NCBI GenBank assembly: GCA_964527265.1
Contig: CAZGOM010000008.1
Location: 1 to 64,000, forward strand
Origin: CAZGOM01 sp964527265
GTDB taxonomy: Bacteria > Planctomycetota > Phycisphaerae > Phycisphaerales > Phycisphaeraceae
Direction: 5' to 3'
DNA length: 64,000 nt
This document shows positions 25,163-33,396 of this stretch, piece by piece; position 1 is the first letter of the stretch; the number at the start of each line of letters is the position of its first letter. The notes under the pieces were generated by a model, which worked only from the letters and a program-made list of their open reading frames with translations, made no database searches and had not been told where the DNA came from. A program made the position numbers and the translations under genes.

Positions 25163-27343
25163 ATGAAAGCTGGATTTTTAGCGTGTTTGATGTTGTGCGC
25201 AGCCTTACTGGTCGGTTGCGCGGCAAGCGTTGGCGGTGAGCGCGGGGGCAGCGAACGGCGTGTGGTCATTGCGGGCCGAGGTGAGCCGATGGGGCCGGTG
25301 ATGCTGTGGCGTTCGAGTTTTCATGTGGAGACGGATTGGCTGCGGCCGGTTGCGCGTGGCGGATATGTGTATGCGCAGGGGTCGGAGCCGGAGAATCTGT
25401 ACAAGCTGGATGTGATGACGGGCAAGTCTGCATGGGTGCTGGAGGACGAGATTTGCGGGAGCCGATATGGGCTGGATGTGTGCGATGGGCTGGTGGTGTA
25501 TGGGCGGGCGAACGAGATTAAAGCCAGGGCGGATGCGACGGGGGCGCTGGTATGGCGTAAGGAGCTTTCGGCGCGGGTGATTTCGGTGACCGACGGGAAA
25601 ACGAAAGGCGCGGGGAGCGTGGGGATTTTGTATGCGACGACGGAGAATGGCGATGTTTACTGCGTGAGTACGGCCGATGGGGCGGTGAAGTGGCGGGTGA
25701 ATGTGGGGGGGATGCCGGTGGGGCGGGTGGGGCTGCATCGCAAGCATGGGACCCCAGTTCAAGAGCGGGTGGCGGTGGTGCGGGAGGATGGGAAGGTGAG
25801 GATTCTGGAGGCGGCGAGCGGGAAAGAGCTTTGGGAGGGGGACCTGGGCGGGGCCGTGTCGACTGATCCGGTGGTGTGGCAGCATTGCCTGGTGGTGGGA
25901 GTGGGCGGGAGTCGGTGGGAGGGGGCCAAGACGATGGTGTCAATGTCGATGGATGAGAAGGAGATGTTTGGCAGGTGGGAGGCGAAGGAAGGATGGCAGG
26001 ATGCGGTGTCGGAGGGGGAGTTTGTATATCTGCGTGATTACGCCCGGTTACGGGTGATTGTGCCGTATATGAAGGATTTGGCGTGGGCGTATGACGATGA
26101 GGGGCCTTATCGGATGGCGATTCCGGTGTTTGCCGGCGGACAGGTGATTTTGCCGTTCCGGGATGTGTTTGATGAGAACGCACCGTTTGCGAAGGTGGTG
26201 GCATTGTCACAGGCGCGGGGCGGTGTGGTGGGCTTGAGCAATATGGAGACGGCGCCTGTGTATGGGAACAAAGCGTTTTACGCGCGGCATGGGAATGTGA
26301 TGGTGATGGCGGGCCAGAGCGTGCTGGAGGCTTGGCGTGTGCCCCTGGTGACACCGGTGAAGCCAGGTCGGGAGCCGGCGGGGCAGATCGCGCAGATGTG
26401 GGACGGAACGCAGTGGAGCAAGGGGGACCAACTCCTTCGAGGCCGGGTGCTGTTGCGGCGGGAGGGAGTGGCGAATGGCACGGCCATGATCAGCGTGCGG
26501 CTGTTACTGGCGTCCACCCATATGGAGTATGTGCGGTTTAATTACCCGGAGGTGTGGATCAGCTGCGAGGTGGTGGATGAGAACGGGTGGGGAATACCGC
26601 GGGTGGGGAGCGGGGTGTTCAGCGGACCGAACATTGAGCGGCAGGCGCTGGTGGTGCCTGAGCGGGGGGAACTGACATTGAACCTGTCGGTTTGGGGGCA
26701 CGGGGTGCCCAGGGACGAGCGGGCGATGCTGGTGACGCATGACGATGCGTGGATCATCCCCAAGGATGGCAAGCCCTATTTTTTACGTGTGGCGATGGGG
26801 ATTGAGACGAAGTCCAACGATCGGGCGCAATGGCAGGGGCGGATGGAATTGCCGATGGTGAAGATCCCGGCGGATGGAGAAACCCTGAGCGATGAGGAGG
26901 TGGGGCGGCGGATTGCGAAAATAGGGCCGCGGATGATGTCGGATGACGGGGAAGAACGAAGGCGGGCGTATGCAGAGATGGGGGAGATTTGCGATGTGCG
27001 GGTGGTGGAATGGTATTTCAAAGGCCTGTCGCGGCAGGATTACCACGAATTGATGCTGGCGATGAATGAATTCGGGAGATATCCGACGGAATTGGCGATT
27101 GAGGGTTTGAGGTTCGGGTCGAAAATGGGATTGGAAGATGGGAAACGGGTTGCCAATACGGTGGGCGACGAAGGGACCGTCCGGCAGATCAATGAGAATA
27201 TCCGGGTGGCGGCGGTGTATGCGCTGAAGGAGAACACGCATCCGGGGGCGGTGGCGGTGCTGGAGGCGATGAGCAAGGAGCCGGATTGGGCACTGCGGAA
27301 GATGGTCAAGGAGTTGCTGGAGGAGAAGGGAGTGAGAAAATGA
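25163..27343 (+). CDS. lipoprotein with PQQ-type beta-propeller and HEAT-like tail (paralog 3)
   Basis: 726 residues from ATG 25163; an in-frame start at 25130 would overlap paralog 2. The lipobox is LCAALLVGC. The propeller (YCVSTADGAVKWRVNVGGMPVGRV, RILEAASGKELWEGDLGGAVSTDPV), the shared middle domain (GRMELPMVKIPADGETLSDEEVGRRIAKIGPRM) and a shorter, less regular HEAT-like C-terminus (HPGAVAVLEAMSKEPDWALRKMVKELL) follow the same order. Third of a tandem set produced by duplication, all in one likely transcript. Confidence 0.8.
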   Translation: MKAGFLACLMLCAALLVGCAASVGGERGGSERRVVIAGRGEPMGPVMLWRSSFHVETDWLRPVARGGYVYAQGSEPENLYKLDVMTGKSAWVLEDEICGSRYGLDVCDGLVVYGRANEIKARADATGALVWRKELSARVISVTDGKTKGAGSVGILYATTENGDVYCVSTADGAVKWRVNVGGMPVGRVGLHRKHGTPVQERVAVVREDGKVRILEAASGKELWEGDLGGAVSTDPVVWQHCLVVGVGGSRWEGAKTMVSMSMDEKEMFGRWEAKEGWQDAVSEGEFVYLRDYARLRVIVPYMKDLAWAYDDEGPYRMAIPVFAGGQVILPFRDVFDENAPFAKVVALSQARGGVVGLSNMETAPVYGNKAFYARHGNVMVMAGQSVLEAWRVPLVTPVKPGREPAGQIAQMWDGTQWSKGDQLLRGRVLLRREGVANGTAMISVRLLLASTHMEYVRFNYPEVWISCEVVDENGWGIPRVGSGVFSGPNIERQALVVPERGELTLNLSVWGHGVPRDERAMLVTHDDAWIIPKDGKPYFLRVAMGIETKSNDRAQWQGRMELPMVKIPADGETLSDEEVGRRIAKIGPRMMSDDGEERRRAYAEMGEICDVRVVEWYFKGLSRQDYHELMLAMNEFGRYPTELAIEGLRFGSKMGLEDGKRVANTVGDEGTVRQINENIRVAAVYALKENTHPGAVAVLEAMSKEPDWALRKMVKELLEEKGVRK

Positions 27344-27495
27344 AGGAGCGGGGAATGAACCGAGTGGAGTGGTGTTTTGGAGAGTGAGTAGAGATGTGTC
27401 GGTGTGTGCAAGGTACGGGTCAGCGAGGACGCTAAGCCGTGCCTCTGAGGCTGTGGTTTCACATTTGTCGATAAAACCTTTAAACTGCCGGGGAT

Positions 27496-29172
27496 ATGCA
27501 CTCATTGTTTGACGAGCGACGTTATTTGATTCCGTTTCGTGCGACCCTGCTGCCGCAGATTTTCACGGATGTGCTGGTGATCGGTTCGGGCGTGGCGGGG
27601 ATGCGCGCGGCGCTGGAGGCGGCGAAGCATGGGGATGTGATTATTGCCGCGAAGGCGGATGTGCATCAGTCCAATACGTCATGGGCGCAGGGGGGGATTT
27701 CGGCGGTGTGGGATTCGGGGGATACGCTTGAATCGCATTTCCAGGACACACTGACGGCGGGAGCGGGGCTGTGCGACGAGGGGATTGTGCGGACGATTGT
27801 GGGTGGGGCGCCGGGATGCATTCAGGAATTGATTGACTGGGGGATGCGGTTTGACCGCGTGGATGCTTCGGGGAAGGCGATCCGTGGATTGACGGCGGGG
27901 GGCGAGATTGCGCTGGGACGCGAGGGCGGGCATGCGTATTCACGCATTCTGCATGCAGACGGTGATGCGACGGGGCGAGAGCTTGCGGTCACCCTGGCGC
28001 GAAAGGTGAAGGAGACGTCGAATGTGCGTTTGTTCACCGATTGCTTTGTGCTGGACCTGATCACGATGGAGGGGGCGGAGCCCAAGTGCCTGGGGGCGAT
28101 CACGCACCACCCGAAGCATGGATTGCAGGTGATCTGGGCGCAGGCGACGATCCTGGCTTCAGGCGGGTGCGGGCAGGTGTACCGGGAATCGACGAATCCG
28201 AGTGTGGCGACGGGGGATGGCTTGGCGATGGCTTATCGGGCGGGGGCGAAGATGGCGGATATGTCGTTTATGCAGTTTCACCCGACGACGCTGTATGTGG
28301 CGGGTGCGAGCCGATCGCTGATTACAGAAGCGGTGCGCGGGGAGGGGGCGCATCTGATTGATAAGAACGGGTATCGGTTCATGCCGGGGGTGCATGAGCT
28401 GGCGGAGCTTGCGCCGCGCGATATCGTGACACGGGCGATTATCCACCAGATGGCGAAGACGAATTTTTCGCATGTGTACCTGGATGCGCGGCAGATCGGC
28501 ACGGCGCGGTTTGCGGAGCGGTTTCCGGGGATTTTTGCGCTATTGAAAAAATTCGACATTGATCCGGGTACGACGCCAATCCCGATTCATCCTTCTGCGC
28601 ATTACATGGTGGGCGGGGTGCAGACAGATGTGGCGGGGCGGACGGGCGTGCAGGGGCTTTACGCGTGCGGGGAGGCGGCCTGCACAGGTCTGCATGGAGC
28701 GAATCGGCTGGCTTCCAACTCACTGCTGGAAGGGCTGGTGATGGGGAAAGTGGTGGGTGAGGTGATTAAGGAATCCCTGGGCGGGCAGGCGACGCCGATG
28801 AAGATCATCTCGGACATTCGGCCGTCGGATCGGTCGGAGCTGGATTTGTCTGACGTGCGTTCGAGCCTGAGGAGCGTGATGTGGCGGCATGTGGGCATTG
28901 AGCGGGATGGACAGCAGTTGGCGGATGTGATGGATATGTTTGATTTCTGGGCGCGTTACACGCTGGACAAGATTTTTGATGACCGGATGGGTTGGGAAGT
29001 GCAGAACCTGCTGCTGGTGGGGGGGCTGATGACGCGTTCGGCGCAGTGGAGGCGGGAAAGCCGCGGGACACACTTTAGGCTGGATTATCCGCAGCAGCGG
29101 GAAGAGTATCGGGTGCATGATGTGTGGAAGCGGGGGGAGGCGGATCCGGTGCTGAGGCCGGTGGAGGAGTAG
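27496..29172 (+). CDS. nadB: L-aspartate oxidase
   Basis: FAD flavoprotein that makes iminoaspartate for quinolinate and NAD synthesis. 558 residues with the dinucleotide fold VLVIGSGVAGMRAALEAA, the SNTSWAQGGISAV segment, the EGGHAYSRILHADGDATG region, the active-site stretch FMQFHPTTLY, the HYMVGGVQTDVAGRTGVQGLYACGEAACTGLHGANRLASNSLLEGLVMG signature, and a helical C-terminal domain. The EGGHAYSR loop and absence of a succinate dehydrogenase partner favour NadB over SdhA/FrdA. nadA and nadC are not adjacent. Confidence 0.93.
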   Translation: MHSLFDERRYLIPFRATLLPQIFTDVLVIGSGVAGMRAALEAAKHGDVIIAAKADVHQSNTSWAQGGISAVWDSGDTLESHFQDTLTAGAGLCDEGIVRTIVGGAPGCIQELIDWGMRFDRVDASGKAIRGLTAGGEIALGREGGHAYSRILHADGDATGRELAVTLARKVKETSNVRLFTDCFVLDLITMEGAEPKCLGAITHHPKHGLQVIWAQATILASGGCGQVYRESTNPSVATGDGLAMAYRAGAKMADMSFMQFHPTTLYVAGASRSLITEAVRGEGAHLIDKNGYRFMPGVHELAELAPRDIVTRAIIHQMAKTNFSHVYLDARQIGTARFAERFPGIFALLKKFDIDPGTTPIPIHPSAHYMVGGVQTDVAGRTGVQGLYACGEAACTGLHGANRLASNSLLEGLVMGKVVGEVIKESLGGQATPMKIISDIRPSDRSELDLSDVRSSLRSVMWRHVGIERDGQQLADVMDMFDFWARYTLDKIFDDRMGWEVQNLLLVGGLMTRSAQWRRESRGTHFRLDYPQQREEYRVHDVWKRGEADPVLRPVEE

Positions 29173-29262
29173 GTCTTGGGTACAGGGTCACGGGTACAGG
29201 GTACAGGGGCAGAGTTTCGGAGTTGGGAAGTCGGAGTCTTGGGGGGCTGGGTTTTGGGGTGA
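29173..29262 (+). repeat. heptamer-period array 5 (GTCTTGG GTACAGG GTCACGG GTACAGG GTACAGG ...)
   Basis: Starts at the nadB stop and decays over about 90 bp (units become GAGTTGG, GAAGTCG, GAGTCTT). Longest array in the window together with array 6. Confidence 0.8.
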
Positions 29263-29353
29263 AGATGAGGGATTGTTTGGGATCAGCCATTGTCGCCGCA
29301 GATTTAACAACGTGAGAGTGGCCGCGTAAAGGGGCTCTTGCATGCGGGCGTGG

Positions 29354-29375
29354 ATGGACATATCCTCATGTCCAT
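29354..29375 (+). promoter_or_regulatory. hairpin over the possible start codon of the decapeptide-repeat gene
   Basis: ATGGACAT (29354-29361) pairs perfectly with ATGTCCAT (29368-29375) around ATCCTC. The 3' arm contains the first candidate ATG (29368), so initiation there would be blocked unless the hairpin opens; ATG 29386 lies outside it. Confidence 0.5.
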
Positions 29376-30120
29376 GCTTGAGTTGATGAGAAGCAATCGC
29401 GTTGGATGGATGGCCGCCTGGTCGGTGGGTGTGGCGGTCGCTTGGACGATGGGCGCATCGCCTGCGTTTGCGTGTGATAACTGCGGCGGGCAAACGGTGG
29501 GGAAGCCTTGCGCGGAGCTGAGCTCGGGGAATAACGAACGCTTTCCGATTTCAAGCAATAACAACGAACGTTTCCCGATTTCGACGAATAACAACGAACG
29601 CTTTCCGATTTCGACCAACAACAATGAGCGTTTCCCGATCTCGGGTAACAATAACGAGCGTTTCCCAATCTCAGGTAATAACAACGAACGTTTCCCGATT
29701 TCGGGCAATAACAACGAACGCTTTCCGATTTCGGGCAACAACAACGAGCGCTTTCCGATCTCGGGCAACAATAACGAGCGTTTCCCGATTTCGGGCAACA
29801 ACAACGAACGCTTTCCGATCTCGACGAATAACAACGAGCGCTTCCCGATCTCAGGCAATAATGACGAGCGTTTTCCGATTTCGAACAACAACAACGAACG
29901 CTTTCCGATTTCGGGCAACAACAACGAACGCTTCCCGATTTCGGGCAACAACAACGAACGCTTCCCGATTTCGGGCAACAACAATGAACGCTTCCCGATC
30001 TCGGGTAACAACAACGAGCGCTTTCCGATTTCAGTGAACAACAATGAGCGTTTCCCGCTTTCCAGCAACAACAACGAGCGTTTCCCGATTTCAGGGAATA
30101 ACCGCGCCGGTTGTGAATGA
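29368..30120 (+). CDS. secreted protein of 19 tandem NNNERFPISG decapeptides
   Basis: 250 residues from ATG 29368 (or 244 from ATG 29386). A signal peptide (WMAAWSVGVAVAWTMGASPAFA, then CDNCGG) is followed by a short Cys-containing head (CDNCGGQTVGKPC) and 19 repeats of ten residues, consensus N-N-N-E-R-F-P-I-S-G, ending NNRAGCE. Position 10 varies (G, T, S, N, V); other positions are almost fixed. DNA differences between copies are mostly third-base silent changes, which supports this strand and frame. I know of no family with this repeat. It may be a surface or matrix protein; function is unknown. A DUF1800 gene follows 211 bp later. Confidence 0.85.
   Translation: MSMLELMRSNRVGWMAAWSVGVAVAWTMGASPAFACDNCGGQTVGKPCAELSSGNNERFPISSNNNERFPISTNNNERFPISTNNNERFPISGNNNERFPISGNNNERFPISGNNNERFPISGNNNERFPISGNNNERFPISGNNNERFPISTNNNERFPISGNNDERFPISNNNNERFPISGNNNERFPISGNNNERFPISGNNNERFPISGNNNERFPISVNNNERFPLSSNNNERFPISGNNRAGCE
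29527..30096 (+). repeat. 30-bp tandem repeat, 19 units, coding for the decapeptides
   Basis: Unit about AAC AAC AAC GAA CGC TTT CCG ATT TCG GGC; 19 units in register with no indels. Central copies are more alike than the end copies, as expected from unequal crossing-over. Because 30 is a multiple of three, several antisense frames also stay open. Confidence 0.95.
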
Positions 30121-30331
30121 TGTCTGGACGCATGTGTTTCGCGGGGCATGAGCTTTTGAAATAAGCGTGACGCGATTTCCCTGTCAGCAGGATGAGGGGA
30201 GTTTGTCATGGATATGATTGAGTCAGAGAAACTTGACTGATGCAATAGACAGGATTTTTGTGCGTTGGTTTTGAGGGGGGCGGTGAAGTTTTTAGTGCGG
30301 GAACCACACCGGGCTGGGCCAGGAAGGACTT

Positions 30332-31822
30332 ATGGAGTCTTCAAAGACAGCATTGTGGCCTATCCGGGAAGAGCAGTTTGACATGGTCGCGGCATGGCAT
30401 CTGCTTAGCCGCGCGGGTTTCGGTGGGAGCTTCGCTCAAGTGCAGGCGCTGGCGACGATGGGGCTTTCAGCGGCTGTGGATTTGCTGGTGGATTATCAGA
30501 ATGTGAAGGCGGATCCGTTCGTCAAGCCAGAGTACGACGAGACGATCATCCGGCCCTTGACGGCGGAAGAGAATCGCATTCAGCGCGAAGCGAGGAAAAA
30601 CGACGACAAGGTGACGCTGGCGCGGTTTGAACTGGATAGGAATCAGCGGCAGGTGCAGGACCGCAACCAGATGAGCGACCTGCAGGATTGGTGGCTGGGA
30701 TTGATGATTCAGACCCCACGGCCGCTGCAGGAGAAATTGACGCTGGGATGGCATTCGCATTTTGCGACGAATTTCCGAACGGTGCGCGACAGCGCCATGG
30801 TGGTGCGGCAGAATTTTTTCTTTCGTGAAAATGCCAATGGAAGTTTTGCAACGCTGTTGAAAGGAATCATCCGGGAACCGGCGATGCTCAGATTCCTGAA
30901 CAATGACTCGAACAACAAGGACAAGCCCAACGAAAACCTCGCACGCGAGATCATGGAGCTTTTCAGCCTTGGGGTGGGGAACTACAGCGAGACGGATATC
31001 AAGGAAGGGGCTCGCGCGCTGACGGGGTACGGACGGAATGAAAAGGAATTTCAATACTACGCGGGGCGCCACGACAATAAGGAAAAGCGGATCCTGGGGA
31101 AGGCGGGGAATTTTGATGGGGAAGCGTTTGTGGACCTGCTGCTGGCGCAGCCTGCGTGCCCAAGGTTTGTGGCACGCAAAATCTATAAATGGTTTGCCGG
31201 CGACGTGGAGGGGGCGGGGACGCCGGAGCAGGCTGCGGTGATCGAAGCGCTGGCAAAGGAGCTCTTGAGCCACAAATATGAGATTGCGCCGACATTGAAG
31301 ACGCTGTTTAAAAGCCAGCATTTTTACAGCACGGAAGTGATGGGAAATCAGATCAAAAGCCCGGTGCAATTGATCGTGTCGACGGTGCGGTCATTGCAAA
31401 CACCGACACGGGATTTGCGGGTGCTGGTGAGTGCGGGAGAATTGATGGGTCAAGAGTTGTTTGAGCCGCCGTCAGTGGCAGGGTGGGACACGGGGCGGGC
31501 ATGGATCAACTCCGCGACGATGTTTGCGCGGCAAAACCTGGCGGTGTTTCTGCTTACGGGAAAACTGCCTTACACCAATGCGTGGGACCGCAGCGACCTG
31601 GCATATAAACCAAACGAGACGGTGCTGGCAGGGTTGAAAGGGCGAAGCGCGGATGAAGTGGTGAACCGGCTGATGCTCGTGATGCTGGGGTCGCGGACGA
31701 CGCCTGAACGGAAGAATGAATTGATGGCTTTTTTGGCGGCGCGAAAAGGAGAGATGACGGACGATGTGGTGATTGGATTAATGCTGATGATCAGTGCGAT
31801 GCCGGAGTACCAGTTGGGGTGA
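30332..31822 (+). CDS. DUF1800 family protein
   Basis: 496 residues; ATG 30332 has AGGAAGGA upstream. DUF1800 pattern: HLLSRAGFGGSFAQVQAL, the central LQDWWLGLMIQTPRPLQEKLTLGWHSHFATNFRTVRDSAMVVRQNFFFRENANGSF, NENLAREIMELFSLGVGNYSETDIKEGARALTGY and PPSVAGWDTGRAWINSATM. In planctomycetes it is normally next to a DUF1501 gene, as here (106 bp downstream). Predicted envelope protein of unknown activity. No clear signal peptide from this start. Confidence 0.9.
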   Translation: MESSKTALWPIREEQFDMVAAWHLLSRAGFGGSFAQVQALATMGLSAAVDLLVDYQNVKADPFVKPEYDETIIRPLTAEENRIQREARKNDDKVTLARFELDRNQRQVQDRNQMSDLQDWWLGLMIQTPRPLQEKLTLGWHSHFATNFRTVRDSAMVVRQNFFFRENANGSFATLLKGIIREPAMLRFLNNDSNNKDKPNENLAREIMELFSLGVGNYSETDIKEGARALTGYGRNEKEFQYYAGRHDNKEKRILGKAGNFDGEAFVDLLLAQPACPRFVARKIYKWFAGDVEGAGTPEQAAVIEALAKELLSHKYEIAPTLKTLFKSQHFYSTEVMGNQIKSPVQLIVSTVRSLQTPTRDLRVLVSAGELMGQELFEPPSVAGWDTGRAWINSATMFARQNLAVFLLTGKLPYTNAWDRSDLAYKPNETVLAGLKGRSADEVVNRLMLVMLGSRTTPERKNELMAFLAARKGEMTDDVVIGLMLMISAMPEYQLG

Positions 31823-31827
31823 GTCGT

Positions 31828-31893
31828 GGGTAGAGAGTACAGGGTTTCGGGTACAGGGTACAGAGTTTAAGAGTTTAAGAGTACAGAGTTGAA
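31828..31893 (+). repeat. heptamer-period array 6 (GGGTAGA GAGTACA GGGTTTC GGGTACA GGGTACA GAGTTTA ...)
   Basis: Between the DUF1800 stop and the DUF1501 start. Shares the unit order GGGTTTC-GnGTACA with array 7, 1.4 kb away. Confidence 0.8.
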
Positions 31894-31930
31894 GAAGAGT
31901 CTGATAGGAAGTTAAGAAACGAGGTGTGTG

Positions 31931-33235
31931 ATGAGTGATGAGATGCATTTTACGAGGCGGCAGTTCATGGGGGTGTCGCTGGCGGTGGTGAGCGCGGTGG
32001 CGACAGTGCCGGCGTTTTTGGATCGTCCGCTTCTGGCGGCAGGGCTGGGAGAGGATTTGGCGGCGGCGACAGGGGCGGGCGTGCCGGAGGATCGGATTCT
32101 GGTGGTGGTGCAGCTTTCGGGGGGGAATGATGGTTTGAATACGGTGGTGCCGTTTGGGATGAAGGAGTATTACGACGCCAGGCCGCGCATTGGGATCAAG
32201 GGTGCTGACACACTGCTATTGGACAATGACAAGGGTGTGGGGCTTAATCGGGAGATGACGGGGCTGAAGGCGTTGTATGACGAGGGGATGCTGGCGGTGG
32301 TGCAGGGGGTGGGGTATCCGAATCCGAATCGGTCGCATTTTTCCAGCATGGATATCTGGCACACGGCGGACCCGGTGACGCCTTCGGGGTATGGTTGGAT
32401 CGGCAAGTCGATGGATGCCGCGCGGGAAGCGGGTGGGGGTAGCCAGGCTTCGCCATATTGCATTTCAATCGGCGCGCGCGCTCCGCTGGCGACAGTGGGG
32501 AAGAATGGACGGGCGGTATCGTTTGAGAACATCAATCTGTTTCGCTGGTCAGGCTCGACGCTGCATCCGGCGCTTGAAGAGCAGTATGAAAGGATGAATC
32601 GGGAAGAGCCGCGGCTGATCACGGATAAGCAGGCATTGGCGGACCCGGCTGCGTTTATTGCGCGGACATCGCTGGATGCGCAGATTTCGAGCGACAAGAT
32701 ACGCGATGCGGTAAGCAAGCCTGCGGCGACCGGGTTCCCTGATGGATCGCTGTGCAATCAGCTGAAGGTGGTGGCGGCGATGATCCGGTCAGACCTGAAG
32801 ACGCGCGTGTATTATGTCAACCTCGGCGGCTTTGACACCCATGCCAACCAGCCCAACGGACACGGGCGGCAACTGCGGGAACTTGGGCAGGCGCTTCAGG
32901 CGTTTTACCGAGAGCTGAAAGCGACGGGGAACCAAGACCGGGTGCTGAGCATGGTGTTCAGCGAGTTTGGGCGGCGTGTGGGCGAAAATGCGTCTCAGGG
33001 GACGGATCATGGAACGGCGGGGCCGATGTTTTTTGCCGGGCCGATGGTGAAGGGCGGGGTGGTGGGAAGCCACCCGGGCTTGAGCAAAGCAGAGCTGGAC
33101 AATGGGGATCTGAAGTTCAAAATCGATTTCCGCTCAGCCTATGGGACGGTGCTTGATAAGTGGTTGAAGGTGGACTCGACCAAGGCTTTGGGCGGGCGGT
33201 TTACGAGCGTTGATGTGCTGAAGACGATGGCTTAG
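31931..33235 (+). CDS. DUF1501 family Tat-exported protein
   Basis: 434 residues from ATG 31931. The N-terminus HFTRRQFMGVSLAVVSAVATVPAFL is a twin-arginine signal. The DUF1501 core (sulfatase-like alkaline phosphatase superfamily fold) shows RILVVVQLSGGNDGLNTVVPFGMKEYYDARPRIGI, GVGYPNPNRSHFSSMDIWHTADP, DTHANQPNGHGRQLRELGQAL, SEFGRRVGENASQGTDHGTAGPMFFAGPMVKGG. The SGGNDG, FDTHANQ and TDHG segments are where metal-type ligands would sit. Usually paired with DUF1800; substrate unknown. Confidence 0.92.
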   Translation: MSDEMHFTRRQFMGVSLAVVSAVATVPAFLDRPLLAAGLGEDLAAATGAGVPEDRILVVVQLSGGNDGLNTVVPFGMKEYYDARPRIGIKGADTLLLDNDKGVGLNREMTGLKALYDEGMLAVVQGVGYPNPNRSHFSSMDIWHTADPVTPSGYGWIGKSMDAAREAGGGSQASPYCISIGARAPLATVGKNGRAVSFENINLFRWSGSTLHPALEEQYERMNREEPRLITDKQALADPAAFIARTSLDAQISSDKIRDAVSKPAATGFPDGSLCNQLKVVAAMIRSDLKTRVYYVNLGGFDTHANQPNGHGRQLRELGQALQAFYRELKATGNQDRVLSMVFSEFGRRVGENASQGTDHGTAGPMFFAGPMVKGGVVGSHPGLSKAELDNGDLKFKIDFRSAYGTVLDKWLKVDSTKALGGRFTSVDVLKTMA

Positions 33236-33238
33236 GCC

Positions 33239-33290
33239 GGGTACGGGGTACAGGGTTTCGAGTACAGAGTACAGAGTACAGAGTACAGAG
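33239..33290 (+). repeat. heptamer-period array 7, including four exact GAGTACA units
   Basis: GGGTACG GGGTACA GGGTTTC then GAGTACA x4 (33260-33287). Starts 4 bp after the DUF1501 stop. Most regular array of the set. Confidence 0.9.
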
Positions 33291-33343
33291 GGATTGTCCA
33301 GGGTTTAGAATCCAGGAATAAGAGGGATGGCGGGATGAAAAAC

Positions 33344-33377
33344 AAGACATGCTCACGAAGACGAGAGCATGGCACGC
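33344..33377 (+). repeat. hairpin repeat copy (GACATGCTC...GAGCATGGCACGC type)
   Basis: CATGCTC (33348-33354) pairs with GAGCATG (33365-33371) around a 10-base loop. Lies 20 bp from the ispE stop, and may serve as its terminator. Near-identical copy at 6877-6910 in the other orientation, again next to the stop of a minus-strand gene. Confidence 0.7.
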
Positions 33378-33396
33378 TTGTCGTAGCGTTGTGATG

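Noticed and set aside
23380..25269. 629-residue minus-strand ORF
   Set aside because: Antisense of propeller-HEAT lipoprotein 2; His/Arg/Pro-rich composition without family features. Similar shadows at 3343-4626, 50096-51343 and 61901-63367 were rejected for the same reason.
29527..30096. Array resembling CRISPR by regular period
   Set aside because: Units are contiguous with no spacers, lie inside a coding frame, and no cas genes are nearby.
29304..30245. Long antisense ORF of repeating EIGKRSLLLP across the decapeptide array
   Set aside because: A repeat of 30 bp keeps several frames open. Between-copy changes are silent in the plus frame but alter the antisense peptide, and only the plus frame has a signal peptide.
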